DNA from: Sipunculus nudus
Taxonomy: Eukaryota; Annelida; Sipuncula; Golfingiida; Sipunculidae
Assembly (NCBI GenBank): GCA_026874595.1
Contig: CM049311.1
Coordinates: 68,020,453-68,084,452, forward strand
Reading direction: 5' to 3'
Length of the DNA: 64,000 bases
In this document: positions 39,378-50,591 of the stretch, in pieces
Layout of the letters: every line of letters begins with the position of its first letter
Numbering within the stretch: the first letter of the stretch is position 1
Position numbers and translations under genes: made by a program
Notes under the pieces: generated by a model
Told to the model about the DNA's origin: nothing
The model's database searches: none
Seen by the model: only the letters and a program-made list of their open reading frames with translations

Positions 39378-40145
39378 ACAAGTGACCCATGGGTCATGAC
39401 GCTCAGCTGCCAAGCATGAACTGCGAGATCATGGGCTGAGATTCACAACTTCCAGTCAAACTTTGAAGAACCAATTTGCCATTTTGTTGAAATTTTCTAC
39501 GACAACAGAAATATATATCACCTATGTCTGGTTAAAACACAGCGAATTGATGGTCTGAGGAAAATGTAGGATTGTTAAGGTATCCAGAACTATAGCTTAC
39601 TTGATACCTGTCAGTCTCAAAAGGAACACCACAAAGGGCAAAATAAGATCAAAATATATAGCAAAAAATCAAGGAAATCCATGCAAGAATTATTGAGAAA
39701 CAGGTGCTTCTGTATGAATTTTTATTCAATACAAGCCAACTGTACTGCACTTTCATATATGATGATAATATTTATTAAGAAATATTTGACCCAATCCTTT
39801 GCAAGATTACATTTATATACATCCGACTGCCTTCACTTTAACAGTTCTTGAGATAATATGATCAAAAGGAATTTAAAGATGGTTGCCTGGTGGCCATTTT
39901 GGACTTCTGACAGGTCTGAAATCAGACAACAACCATTCTCTAAATCGGACCAAAAATTGAAAGAAAATTACTGAAACTGCACTGAAAAAAGGATTTCTAA
40001 GATGGCTAACTGGCAGACATAATGGATTTCTGACAAGTCTGACATTTAATATCACACATCCTCCAATAAGAGACCAAACTTGGGGCAAATTCTCCAAATG
40101 ATGTTACAGTAATGAATGTCCAAAACAATTCAAAAGGCATGTTCA
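39378..40145 (+). mobile_element. HINE-like family I 5' end and part of a core
   Basis: It starts acaagtgacccatgggtcat, containing a perfect 14-bp palindrome TGACCCATGGGTCA (39383-39396), then GCTCAGCTG at 39401-39409. A short internal duplication follows (gatggttgcctggtgg near 39878, gatggctaactggcag near 40001). The matching 3' end CAGCTGAGC is at 41782-41790. A candidate host exon lies between, so either the element spans it or two truncated copies flank it. Confidence 0.55.
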
Positions 40146-40161
40146 GGCGCTCATATCAGAT

Positions 40162-40254
40162 TTATAGATATGCAAATGTAAAAGTGTAGGTCCAATATTT
40201 TTTATTATCACTCTGCTTTTCAATGGGGTCAGCAGGGTTGGTAAACTGCAAAAC
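40162..40254 (-). CDS. candidate terminal exon of an unidentified gene
   Basis: On the minus strand a strong acceptor (polypyrimidine TTTCTTTTCTTTCAG) precedes position 40254, followed by 30 codons and a TAA stop. The translation begins VLQFTNPADPIEKQSDNKK and ends YWTYTFTFAYL. The phase is zero and matches the phase-zero donor of the upstream exon at 42054. The last 15 residues look less constrained, so a cryptic donor (CAGA|GTGATA within the KQSD codons) could make this an internal exon instead. A minus-strand AATAAA occurs near 39719-39724. I do not recognise the family. The exon lies between family I element ends, so exonisation of repeat DNA has to be considered. Confidence 0.45.
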   Translation of the reverse strand, partial: VLQFTNPADPIEKQSDNKKYWTYTFTFAYL

Positions 40255-40639
40255 CTGAAAGAAAAGAAATGCAGAAAGCATGACTAAGAGTCTTGTAATA
40301 AAATAAAGCCATCCTAAATCAAGTACACGTCCACATATTATGAGAACAAACACTTGCTTTTATATGTGGTGATTTATATAAAAATATTCAGATATCTAGG
40401 AAACTAAGTTTATTGCTATGATTCCAAAAAATAAACTGCAAAATGTTCCCATCATCTCATAAATCAGTAGCTAAACTTTAATACTATACTCTCATAGTGT
40501 TAATTCCTGGCTGAAGTATTCCAACAACAGTGTTTTGTTATGCAGTAACGAGGTACTTATCACTAAGCCTAATCACTTAATAGCCTGATACAAAAGGGAG
40601 TCATATGTCACCAGTGTCACTCACAATTACAGCCACACA

Positions 40640-41796
40640 GTGAGATGTACCAGCTGGAGTGCAAGTTTATATATACAAGAAAAATAGAGATGGTCTACAA
40701 AATAAGTTGACCTGACCTATGACCTTGGCCTTTTGCCCACATATCAACTGGATTCTTTCTAAATGATGGGTAACTACTAACCAATTACATCTGGCCGGGT
40801 GTTATTACTTGGCAACCAATGAGTGAATAACTTAGACCTGCAACCTTTAACCTCCTGACCAGCTGACCTCAAAATCAATTAGTTATTTCTTCATGCAAAA
40901 AGACCCATAAATATGAAGTTTAAATCACATTGAGTGATGCATAGATGTGGCATATGTGAAAGACTGAAGGTTTGGGTTGAACAGTTTCACTTGAAATATA
41001 TTCACAAGCATTTAGAACAATATTGTGACCTTGACCTTTGACCTTTTGAACTCAACATCAATAGGCTTCTTCCCCTATTGGTAGGTAAGCCATATATGAC
41101 AGATGGAAAGTATAGATTGAAAAGTTTGCCTGAAAATGACTCCACGCCAGAAGAGGGTGCTGTGAGCTTGACCTCAAAATCAACAGGTCTTTTCCCCTGT
41201 TGGCAGAGAAGCGATATCAGTGCTGAAAGGTTTGGAATGAAAGGTCTAGCTTGAAATGTGTCCACAACCTTTTCAAAGAAGTGGATCCTGTGACCCTGAC
41301 CTTCGACCTTGTGACCTCGACATCTATAGGATTCTTCTCCCACTTAGTAGTTGAGCTATATGTGAAAGATCAAAGAATTGGGATGAAAGGTTGGGCTTAA
41401 AATGCATCCACAGGCTTTTCAAAGAAGTTGGTTTTGTGACCTTGACTTTTGACCTTGTGACCTCAAAATAATTATGGTTCCTCCCCTGTTGGTAGGTGAG
41501 CTGTATGTGAAAGATGTAAGGTTTGGAATGAAATTTTGGCTAAAAGAATTATTTCTGGGGGGTGCAAACACACCACATAACTTTGAGAATATAGGTCGCA
41601 GTGACCTAATTTCAGGTTTGCAAGGAGATCTTTTTAGAACCTCTAAGACTGCATAAGGTTCATGGCCCTAACCCCTACGTTTATGATTTGTGCCCTGCTA
41701 ACGGCCGGACTGCCGGCTGGACGGACAGACGGAAGGACGACAGACAAAGACCCATCGCTATAGCCCAGCATGACTGAAAGTCAGCTGAGCTAAAAA
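40640..41796 (+). mobile_element. ~140-bp tandem core with family I 3' end
   Basis: Four degenerate units of about 130-150 bp between 40960 and 41560 carry gtgaccttgacctttgacct-type motifs and tcttcccctattggtagg; the same unit is the core of the family III element at 14.3 kb. One further unit (41530-41690) is of the ctaatttcaggttt type seen in the 42.8-47.2 kb array. A GACGG microsatellite (41705-41747) and a hairpin follow, with CAGCTGAGC at 41782-41790 and TAAAAA. A perfect direct repeat of the TGACCT half-site with one base between lies at 41032-41044. Confidence 0.65.
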
Positions 41797-42053
41797 TGAA
41801 ACAACTAAACAATGCTTTAACATGTAATAAAAGTAAGAAGTTATGTACATTTTTTAATGTAATTGTTGTGATGGCATATTTAATCTTCAACATACAGATC
41901 GTAACTCCCAGACCCTCATCAGTAAATTTCAATGTATGCAATTGTGTTTGCATGTTTTAGCTGTTTTATTCTTGGACCCACAGTCTTTTATCCAGACTGC
42001 TATATGAATAATTACACTTACAACCTTCTCTGTGATATTAAAATATGCCTTAC

Positions 42054-42151
42054 CTGTAATTTTTCGAACTCCTTCTGCTCTCTTAACTTTGCTGCAGCTT
42101 TTTCTCTCCGTTCTAACTCCTGTGCCACAAGACTATCCATAACTTCAAGAG
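42054..42151 (-). CDS. candidate internal coiled-coil exon
   Basis: On the minus strand an acceptor (ATTTTCAG, 3' side at 42152) and a consensus donor (CAG|GTAAGG, exon end 42054) bound 98 bp that are open in one frame: two bases completing a codon, then 32 codons. The translation starts LEVMDSLVAQELERREKAAA and ends KLREQKEFEKLQ, a charged amphipathic helix with heptad-like spacing and no stop. The exon ends in phase 0 and joins in frame to the exon at 40254 across a 1.8-kb intron. Composition and both splice sites make this the best coding candidate in the window. The family could not be identified, because coiled coils carry little specific signature. Upstream exons would lie at higher coordinates and none was found with confidence. 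Confidence 0.65.
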
Positions 42152-42412
42152 CTGAAAATATAAAGAAAATAGAACTTATGTCAAAAAGTATTTTTTAACT
42201 ACTTGTATAATTAAATTTGTTCCAGAAGAAAAACAGAATATACATAACAAACCAGCAGCCCCTTTGAACAGGAGAACATGGGGTCTTAATGTATAAGGCA
42301 AAAAATATGTCAGGTTGTTTGTCTTGTTCACTATTCATTAGTGAGATAGTGATATAGCATTACTTAGTTCAAAATAAATTCTGCTCTACAACTTTCTCAA
42401 GTTCAAAGGGAA

Positions 42413-42600
42413 AACTAGAATACGGGTAGTCGACAAGCGACTACGTGTATACTGCCAAAATCAGAGTGGAACGGGTGAAGTGGTATTTGGATTGAGTGGC
42501 AAGGGGAAATAGAGTGAGGTGTGTTGCATATTAGCATGGATGTCTGCAGCCGAAATATGAATGTAGGTTGTGCCACCTACCACAAAAAATCTATACTGTT
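42413..42600 (+). mobile_element. truncated family V 5' end
   Basis: It begins aactagaatacgggtagtcg with the same 5' block as 50592 (agtggcaaggggaaatagag, gcatggatgtctgcag) and a degenerate palindrome near 42570. It breaks off before a second unit. The arms TAGTC and GACTA around acaagc can form a hairpin. Confidence 0.65.
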
Positions 42601-42642
42601 GAAATATATCTAATGTCCCCAGTCCACAGTTGCAAGGACTTG

Positions 42643-42660
42643 GGGGGGGGGGGGGGGGGG
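42643..42660. repeat. poly-G tract
   Basis: An uninterrupted run of about 18 G, with a likely risk of length error in sequencing. A second, shorter G run lies near 48292-48303. Confidence 0.8.
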
Positions 42661-42805
42661 TGGAATGACGGGAGGTACAACATCTCTGTATTATTATAAT
42701 GTATATACATAGGATTTTAACTTAATTCAACTATGCTTACAGGATAAAGAAGTTCATTCAAAATTACTTAATATTTAAAAAAGGACAAACAGACTGGTAG
42801 ACAAA

Positions 42806-45800
42806 CACAAGTGACCCAGGGGTCATGACGCTCAGCTGACCAGGAAGACATTGACAAAAGTAATTTTATCATCTAAATGTCAAATCTGAATGAAATACTT
42901 TTTCGAAACTTGACCTTTTGTATAAAATCATCCAATATTCATTGGGGTACTATGGAGCTCTGTAGCATGAAGGATATGGGTAACAGACACCTATTTTCAA
43001 GGTTTACAAGATGACTTTTCAGGGGTCTCCCAGCATGTCAAAAAATAAAATTCTAGGTCCAGTTATTATGATTTGTGCCCTGTTAACAAATCCAAATGTT
43101 TATTCTGGGGGGTATTTCAAAGCCGCATAGGATGAAGGATATGGGTAACAGAGATGTAATTTCAGGTGCACAAGGAGACTTTTCAGGGGCCTCCCAGCAT
43201 ATCAAGAAAGGAGATTCTAGGTCAAGTCATTATAATTTGTGCTCTGTTAACAGATGACCAAATCTTTATTCTGGGGAGTACTTCGGAGCCCCAGAGCATG
43301 AAGGATATGGGTAACAGGGACCTTATTTCGGGTTTCCATGTAGACCTTTTATGGGCTTCCCTGGAGGTGAGGACAGAAGATTCTAGGTCCAGTCATTATG
43401 ATTTGTGCCCTGTTAATATATGACCAAATCTTTATTCTGGGGGGTACTTCAGAGCCCCATAGCTCACAGAATATGGGTAACAGGGACCTTATTTCGGGTT
43501 TCCATGTAGACCTTTTATGGGCTTCCCTGGAGGTGAGGACAGAAGATTCTAGGTCCAGTCATTATGATTTGTGCCCTGTTTACAGATGACCAAATGTTTA
43601 AAGATCACAAAAGAAGAGAAAAAAATTCGTAAAAAATAAAAAAAAATATAGGTGGCGCCACCAATCTCCAGAAATTGATGAAACACTCGATGATCAATAT
43701 CCATGCAAAGAATCATGGTGATTAATGCATTAGTTGTTCAGATACTTGAGCTTTTGTATTAAATTTTGCATTATACTGGGGGGTACTTCAGAACCCCATA
43801 GCTCAAAGAATATAGGTCACAGTGACCTAATTTCAGGTTTACAAGGAGAATTACCATAGACCTCCCAGGATTTCAAGAAAGAAGATTCCCGGTCTAGCGG
43901 TTACGATTTGTGCCCTGTTAACAGACAGACGCCTGGATGGCCGGACGGACGACGGACAAAAGGTGATCCCTAAAGCTCAGATGACTTTCAGTCAGCTGAG
44001 CTAAAAATTGAAAAAAATACAGGTGGCGCCACCAGAATGCAGAAACTGATGAAACATTTCATGATCAATATCCATGCAAAGAATCATGGTGATCAATATA
44101 ATAATTGTCCAGATACTTGAGCTTTTGTATCAAATTTTCCATTATTCTGGGGGGTACTTCGGAGCCCCATAGCTCAGAGGTTATGGGTAACAGAGACCTA
44201 ATTTCAAGTTTTTAAGGAGAATTTTCATGGGCTCTCAGCATGTCAAGAGAGAAGATTCTAGGTCCAGTTGTTACGATTTGTGCCATGTTAACAGATGACC
44301 GCATCTTATGGTCTCAAAAAAAGAGAAAAAAATTCGTAAAAATAAAAAAAAATACAGGTGGCGCCACCATACTGCAGAAACTGATGACACATTCCATGAT
44401 CAATATCCATGCAAAGAATCATGGTGATCACTGCAATAGTTGTTTAGATACTTGAGCTTTTGTATCAAATTGTCCATTATTCTGAGGGATACTTCAGATG
44501 ACTTACAGTCAGCTGAGCTAAAAACACTTAATGGTCAATATCCATACAAAGAATCATGATGATCTCCGTATTAGTTGTTCAGATACTTCAGCTTTTGTAT
44601 CAAATTGTCCATTATTCTAAGGGATACTTCAGAGTCCTATAGCTTGAAGGATATGGGTAACAGAGACCTAATTTCAAGTTTCCACAGGCACTCTTCATGG
44701 GCCTCCTTGCATGACAAGAATGAAGTTTCTAGGTCCAGTTGTTGCAATTTGTACCCTCTTGATAGATAACCACATCTTCAAAGGTCTCAAAAAAAGAGAA
44801 AAAAATTCGTAAAAATTTGAAAAAAATAGAGGTGGCGCACCCTCTCTGCAGAAACTGATGGAACAGCTCATGATCAATATGTATGCCAAAAATCATGACC
44901 ATCAGTGTTGTAGTTATTGAGATACTGCACTTTTTGTATCAAATTTTCCATTATTCTGGGGGGTATTTTGGAGCCATACAGCCTAAAGAATATGGGTAAC
45001 AGAGACCTAATTTCAGGTTTCCATGGAGAATTTTCATGGGTCTCCCTGTGTGTCAAGAATGAAGATTCTAGGTCCAGTCGTTATGATTTGTGCCATGCTA
45101 ACAGATGACAGCATCCTTAAAGGTCTCAAAAATAGAGGAAGAAATCTTAAAAAAATCAAACAATATAGGTGGCGCCACCAGTCTACAGGAACTGATGGAA
45201 CACCTCTTGATCAATAGTTATGCCACAAATCATGACCATCAGTGATGTAGTTATTGAGATATTGAAGTTTTTGTATGAAATTTTTGACTACTCTGGGGGG
45301 TACTTTTTGGGCCCCATAGCTTGAAGGATATGGGTAACAGAGACCTAATTTCTGGTTTCCATGGAGACTTTTCACAGGTCTCTCAGTGTATTGAGAATGA
45401 AGATTCTAGGTCCAGTCGTTACGATTTGTGTCATGCTAACAGATGACAGCATCCTTAAAGGTCTCAAAAATAGAGGAAGAAATCGTAAAAAAATCAAACA
45501 ATATAGGTGGCGCCACCAGTCTGCAGGAACTGATGGAACCTCTCATAATCAATATGTATGCCAAAAATCATGACCATCAGTGATGTAGTTATTGAGATAT
45601 TGAAGTTTTTGTATGAAATTTTTGACTACTCTGGGGGGGTACTTTGAGGCCCCATAGCTCGAAGGATATGGGTAACAGAGACCTAATTTCTGGTTTCCAT
45701 GGAGACTTTTCACAGGTCTCTCAGTGTATTGAGAATGAAGATTCTAGGTCCAGTTGTTACGATTTGTGCCATGCTAACAGATGTTCACATTTTTAAAGGT

Positions 45801-47228
45801 CTCAAAAAAAAAGAGAAAACAATTCGTAAAAAATAATAAAAAAAAAAATAGAGGTGGCGCACCCAGGCTGCAGAAACTGATGACACACTCCATGATCAAA
45901 ATCCATGCAAACAATTATGGTCATCCCTGCATTCGTTGTTCAGATACTTCAGCTTTTATATCAAATTTTCCATTAATCTGAGCTGTACTTTGGAGTGCCA
46001 CAGCTTAAAGGATATGGGTAACAGAGACCTAATTTCATATTTCCATGGAGACTTTTCATGGGTCTCCCTGTGTGTCAAGAATGAAGATTCTAGGTCCAGT
46101 CGTTACTATTTGTGCCATTCTAACAGATGACAGCATCCTTAAAGGTCTCAAAAATAGAGGAAAAAATCGTAAAAAATTGAACGATACAGGTGGCGCCACC
46201 AGTCTGCAGGAACAGATGACACATCTCATGATCAATAGTTATGCCACAAATCATGACCATCATTCAAGTAGTTAATGAGATACTGAAGTTTTTGTATGAA
46301 ATTTTTTACTTTTCTTGGGGGTACTTTGGGGCTCCATAGCTGGAAGAATATGAGTAACAGAGACCTAATTTCTGGTTTCCATGGAGACTTTTCATAGGTC
46401 TCTCAGTGTGTCAAGAATGAAGATTCTAGGTCCAGTCTTTACGATTTGTGCCTTGTTAACAGATGTTTACATTTTGAAAGGTCTCAAAAATAGAGAAAAA
46501 AATTCGTAAAAAAATTGAACCATATAGGTGGCGCTACCAGTCTGCAGGAAGTGATGGAACATCTCATGATCAATATGTATGACAAAAATCATGACCATCA
46601 GTCAAATATTTAATGAGATATTGAAGTTTTTGTATGAAATTTTTTACTTTTCTGGGGGGTAGTTTGGGGCCCAATAGCTGGAAGGATATGGGTAACAGAG
46701 ACCTAATTTCTGGTTTCCATGGAGACTTTTCATAGGTCTCTCAGTGTGTCGAGAATGAAGATTCTAAGTCCAGTCATTACGATTTGTGCCTTGTTAACAG
46801 ATGTTCACATTTTTAAAGGTCTCAAAAATAGAGAAAAAAATTCGTAAAAAATCGAAAAATACAGGTGGCGCCACCAGTCTTCAGGAACTGATGGAACCTC
46901 TCATGATCAATATGTATGCCAAAAATCATGACCATCAGTCAAGTAGTTAATGAGATATTGAAGTTTTTGTATAAAATTTTGGACTTTTCTGGGGGGTACT
47001 TTGGGGCCCCATAGCTCGAAGGATATGGGTAACAGAGACCTAATTTCTGGTTTCCAAGGAGATTTTTCATGGACCTCCCAGGATGTCAAGTAAGAAGATT
47101 CCAGTTCAAGCGGTTACGATTTGTGCCCTGTTAACGGACAGACGCCAGGACGGCCGGACGGCCGGCCGGACGACGGACAAAAGGTGATCCCTATAGCTCA
47201 GATGACTTTCAGTCAGCTGAGCTAAAAA
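42806..47228 (+). mobile_element. HINE-like family I element with long ~338-bp array
   Basis: The 5' end is cacaagtgacccaggggtca with GCTCAGCTGAC at 42830-42840. The 3' end has the exact 11-bp inverse GTCAGCTGAGC at 47212-47222 followed by TAAAAA, preceded by a GACGG/GCCGG tract (47145-47178) and a hairpin. The core begins with three ~165-bp short units (to about 43566) and continues with about ten ~338-bp units (gatttgtgcc landmarks about every 333-346 bp from 44748 to 47118). The palindrome occurs intact at 43651, 44022, 44357, 45168, 45506, 46189 and 46864; damaged copies are at about 44833, 45854 and 46527. Two additional 3' ends with the hairpin lie inside the array, at 43991-44006 and 44508-44523. 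Confidence 0.75.
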
Positions 47229-48315
47229 CTGATGAAAGATGATGTTACAATTATTTATTTTTTTTATTGTATCAAATTGTTTTACATCTGCAATATTCCA
47301 CAATTGAATTAATATATATAAGTTGCTTTCAAGTTTCAGAATAGCTTTAATCAATCCACATACAGCATATGATAGTTATTTCAACAGTGCTTATAGGAAT
47401 AATTTCATAATTAATATATATTTAATGATAATGGAGAGATGATGGACAGACAGAGCTGATCACTTTATGTTTCCTTCTCCTGAGGCAAGAATATGTTTTA
47501 ATTAAATTTTAATTTTTTCTTGTCAATTATTTTTTAAGTTTAATGTTTTTTACACATATGCAATAAAAACTAATGTCCCAGTGCACTGTGAGGTGCAAAG
47601 GAATCAATGGCAGCAGAGTGTGTGTGTGTGTGTGCATGTGTGTATGTGTGTGTCAGTGGGAGGAGGGGGGAATAGCATTTACAACAGTTCTGCATATACA
47701 TACAGGGCAAACAAAGCCTAATCTCCTATTCTGCTGAGGTAGGAAAATAATGAACAAATGTTTGTATTACATCCTCATTTTTTTATCACATCCATTTTTT
47801 TAATGTTTAGTTTATATTTCTATACATTTTCAATATAACATATATATTTGAATCTAAAAGTATATTTATAATTCTAAATTGCATCATCATTAATCTCAAT
47901 CTTGTCACATCATGCAGCCTAAATATATTTATTTTTTACCACAAAAATATATCTTTTAAAATTGCAAATTAATAAATATCTAAAATTAAGACCTGGTTCA
48001 GATTTCACAATTTTAAATTGTGCCTTTATTTATCAATTATTTGCTTTATATTTCATAAATTTATGCATACTGACAGTTCTTATTCTATTTAAATTGGTTA
48101 AAATCATTTAAAAGAAAATTGATTTCGTTAAAAATGCTACATTAACCCAACATGGCATCTTCCAGATTACTCCTTAAATTAATTTTTCAAGGAAAGTTTT
48201 GTATATTGGAGTGGAAACAGGAATTCAACTACTAAATCAGTGCAATTAATAACAATTACAGCATAACACTTGATGTTTAGGGTTGGCTGTGGGGGGGGGG
48301 GGGGAGGGGTGGTAT
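47229..48315. other. AT-rich non-coding DNA with a GT microsatellite and a G run
   Basis: A GT run is at 47619-47653 and a G run near 48292-48303. No gene is seen. Confidence 0.55.
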
Positions 48316-48705
48316 GAGAATTACTGTACACCTGTCACAGCAGGGGATCACCCCCAGTGACTGTAACAAATCAGGAACCCTGGCATAGCCGACTTCCAGT
48401 GACCAGGAGTGGGCAGCCTGCATATGGATAAACCAAGTAACTACAATAGACCCTAAACAAAAAATTCAATAACTAGCCCAATTTTCAAGCTTTTATTTTC
48501 AAATATCTGTACACCTGAGAATTACTGTACACCTGTCACAGCAGGGGATCTCCCCCAGTGACTGTTAGAAATCAGGAATTCTGGCAAAGCCGACTTCCAG
48601 TGACCAGAAGTGGGCGGCCTGCATATATATGGATAAACCAAGTAACTACAATAGACCCTAAACAAAAAATTCAATAACTAGCCTAATTTTCAAGCTTTCA
48701 TTTTC
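48316..48705 (+). repeat. ~201-bp tandem duplication
   Basis: Copies at 48316-48516 and 48517-48705 both start gagaattactgtacacctgt and end in a caagctttyattttca segment. They differ by few substitutions and an AT insertion in copy 2. Confidence 0.8.
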
Positions 48706-49358
48706 AGATTTCAGATTTAAACAAAGTAAATACTTATGTTTACATGCTATGAAAATTAATTCAACAGTATACTCACAGGAAAAAAGCGTGCCATGGTCAC
48801 GAAGGGTAAAATTTAAGGTACTGATTTTATTTTTATCCAAATAACTTAAAAAAAATTACAAAATTTGGATCTCATTTTGGGTATATAATTGAAACTTAAT
48901 TAAACAAAGTTATATACTAAGAAAAAAATCTCTAGCTTCTAAAATTTTCATGTTTAGTGAGTAAATATTTTTCCTGATTTTTTACAAAGTGCATTATGTC
49001 AAGGCTCATAACTTCAAGAAATTATACTTAACAAACTTAATTTCTGGCATTAATATAGGAAATATATCGGAGAATATTTCTGGTTAATATTAAGGAAAAC
49101 AGATCAGTGGTTTAGATATTATAAGGCAGTTCTGTAGGATTTTTATTGAAATTTGAGGTTTTCCTTAATTTCTCAAAGGAACAAAGTCGCAGTGACCCAA
49201 TTTTTGGTTTGGTAGGAGATCTTGGGGGCTTCTAAGAGTATAATTTTGGATTCCTAGGTCCAACTGTTTCAAAACGTGCCAGTCTAACTGACAGACAGAC
49301 AACAGACAATGGACCATGACTATAGCTCAGTTGACTTATATTCAGCTGAGCTTAAAAC
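48706..49358 (+). mobile_element. 5'-truncated family I element
   Basis: One ~600-bp core unit of the type repeated in copies a and b (gtgccatggtcac landmark near 48788), then a short CAGA tract (49291-49310) and a diverged 3' hairpin ending cagctgagcttaaaa. No 5' end is present. Confidence 0.7.
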
Positions 49359-50356
49359 AAGAGTACTATCCAAGATGTATAAACACGCAAAATTTTAGAC
49401 AGATAAATCAAACCACTACTGAGATATGAGAGATTTTAGCCCACTGCAGACAAACAGATGGATGCTGTGCAAAAAAGGTTGCAGGGGGCCCCTCCAGTTT
49501 TGTGTATAATAAAGAGCTATGTGAGATCTATACACATACAAAATTTTGGCCAAATTTTTTGGTCAAACGTTTCCCCGAGATATGAGCTTGGATGTCTGCA
49601 GCATAAACTAGTATGTAGGTGGTGCCACCTGTCATAAATTCAAGAAAGCTGTCCAGGATGTATTAACCTGCAAAATTTTAGGCAGATATGTCCATCCATC
49701 GCAGAGATATGAGTGATTTAATCCAACAGCAGACAAAAAGATGTAAGCTGTGCAAAAATGGTTGCAGGTGGTGCCACCAGTTTTGCGTATGATAAAGAGC
49801 TATGTGAGATCTATACACATGCAAAATTTTGGCCCAATTGACCAAACGGTTCCAGATCGAGCTTGGATGTCTGCAGTGTGAACGTGAATGTAGATAAAAC
49901 CTGTCATAAAATCAAGAAAGCTATCCAGGATGTATACGCATGCCGAATTTCAGGTGAATTAGTCAAACTACTGCAGAGATATGAGTGATTTTAACCCATG
50001 GCAGACAAACAAATGGACACTGTGCAAACATGGATGCAGGTGGCGCCACCATTTTTTTTGTAGAGCTATCCAAGGGCTACATTTGTGTAAAATTTTTAGC
50101 CTGTTCGGTCAAATGGTTCCCGAGATATGTGGGTTTATGTGTGGAATCAGATGCACAAATGAATGCTGGGCAGATTGGAAAAGTCAAAGGTCATTCAGAA
50201 ATGAGGGGCAGCAGTTCACATGTGACCTGATCATAATTTTGAATTAAAAAAAATTCCGCCTAGTGGTTATGGAGGAGTTCTCAGGAAACCTATGTGGCGG
50301 CGGCGGCATCCGACTGAAAACATAGTATCCCCAAAACTCTGTTTTGGCGGATACAA
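49359..50356 (+). mobile_element. ~275-bp array with family V/II-type 3' hairpin
   Basis: About 3.5 units with gatgtctgcag landmarks at 49591 and 49867. Two palindrome copies occur per unit (TG at 49618 and 49767, CG at 50039). The 3' end has a short GGC run (50295-50307) and a hairpin at 50325-50354: GTATCCCCAAAAC, TCT loop, GTTTTGGCGGATAC, with one bulged base. A 5' end is missing; the array abuts the family I 3' end directly. Confidence 0.65.
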
Positions 50357-50591
50357 ATTTAGATGTACATGGAAAATAAGTTAAGTTATTACTAAATAAA
50401 AAAAACACTCAATTTTAAAAACAAAGCCTATAGGCCTAATGCCAACCTGTGCAAAGTTTGGGAGTATGAATGGAGGTTTATTTTTAAAATTTAATATTGA
50501 TCCTCTCAAGTCCTGCATATCTACCTTAGTCATTATGATTTCAGCAAAATGGATGTTTTTGACCTGTGAGTTTCAGACTAGGAAATTTTAA
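50357..50591. other. short non-coding spacer
   Basis: It contains a motif (taggcctaatgc-aacctgtgc, 50431-50453) that is nearly identical to 30832-30854. No gene is seen. Confidence 0.4.

Noticed and set aside
43166-46275. Series of 60-85 codon frames with similar sequences
   Set aside because: They recur once per ~338-bp unit as shadows of the array; most are broken in neighbouring units.
42806-47228. CRISPR-like array of repeats and spacers
   Set aside because: Units are ~338 bp and similar throughout, not short repeats with unique spacers, and the context is animal nuclear DNA.
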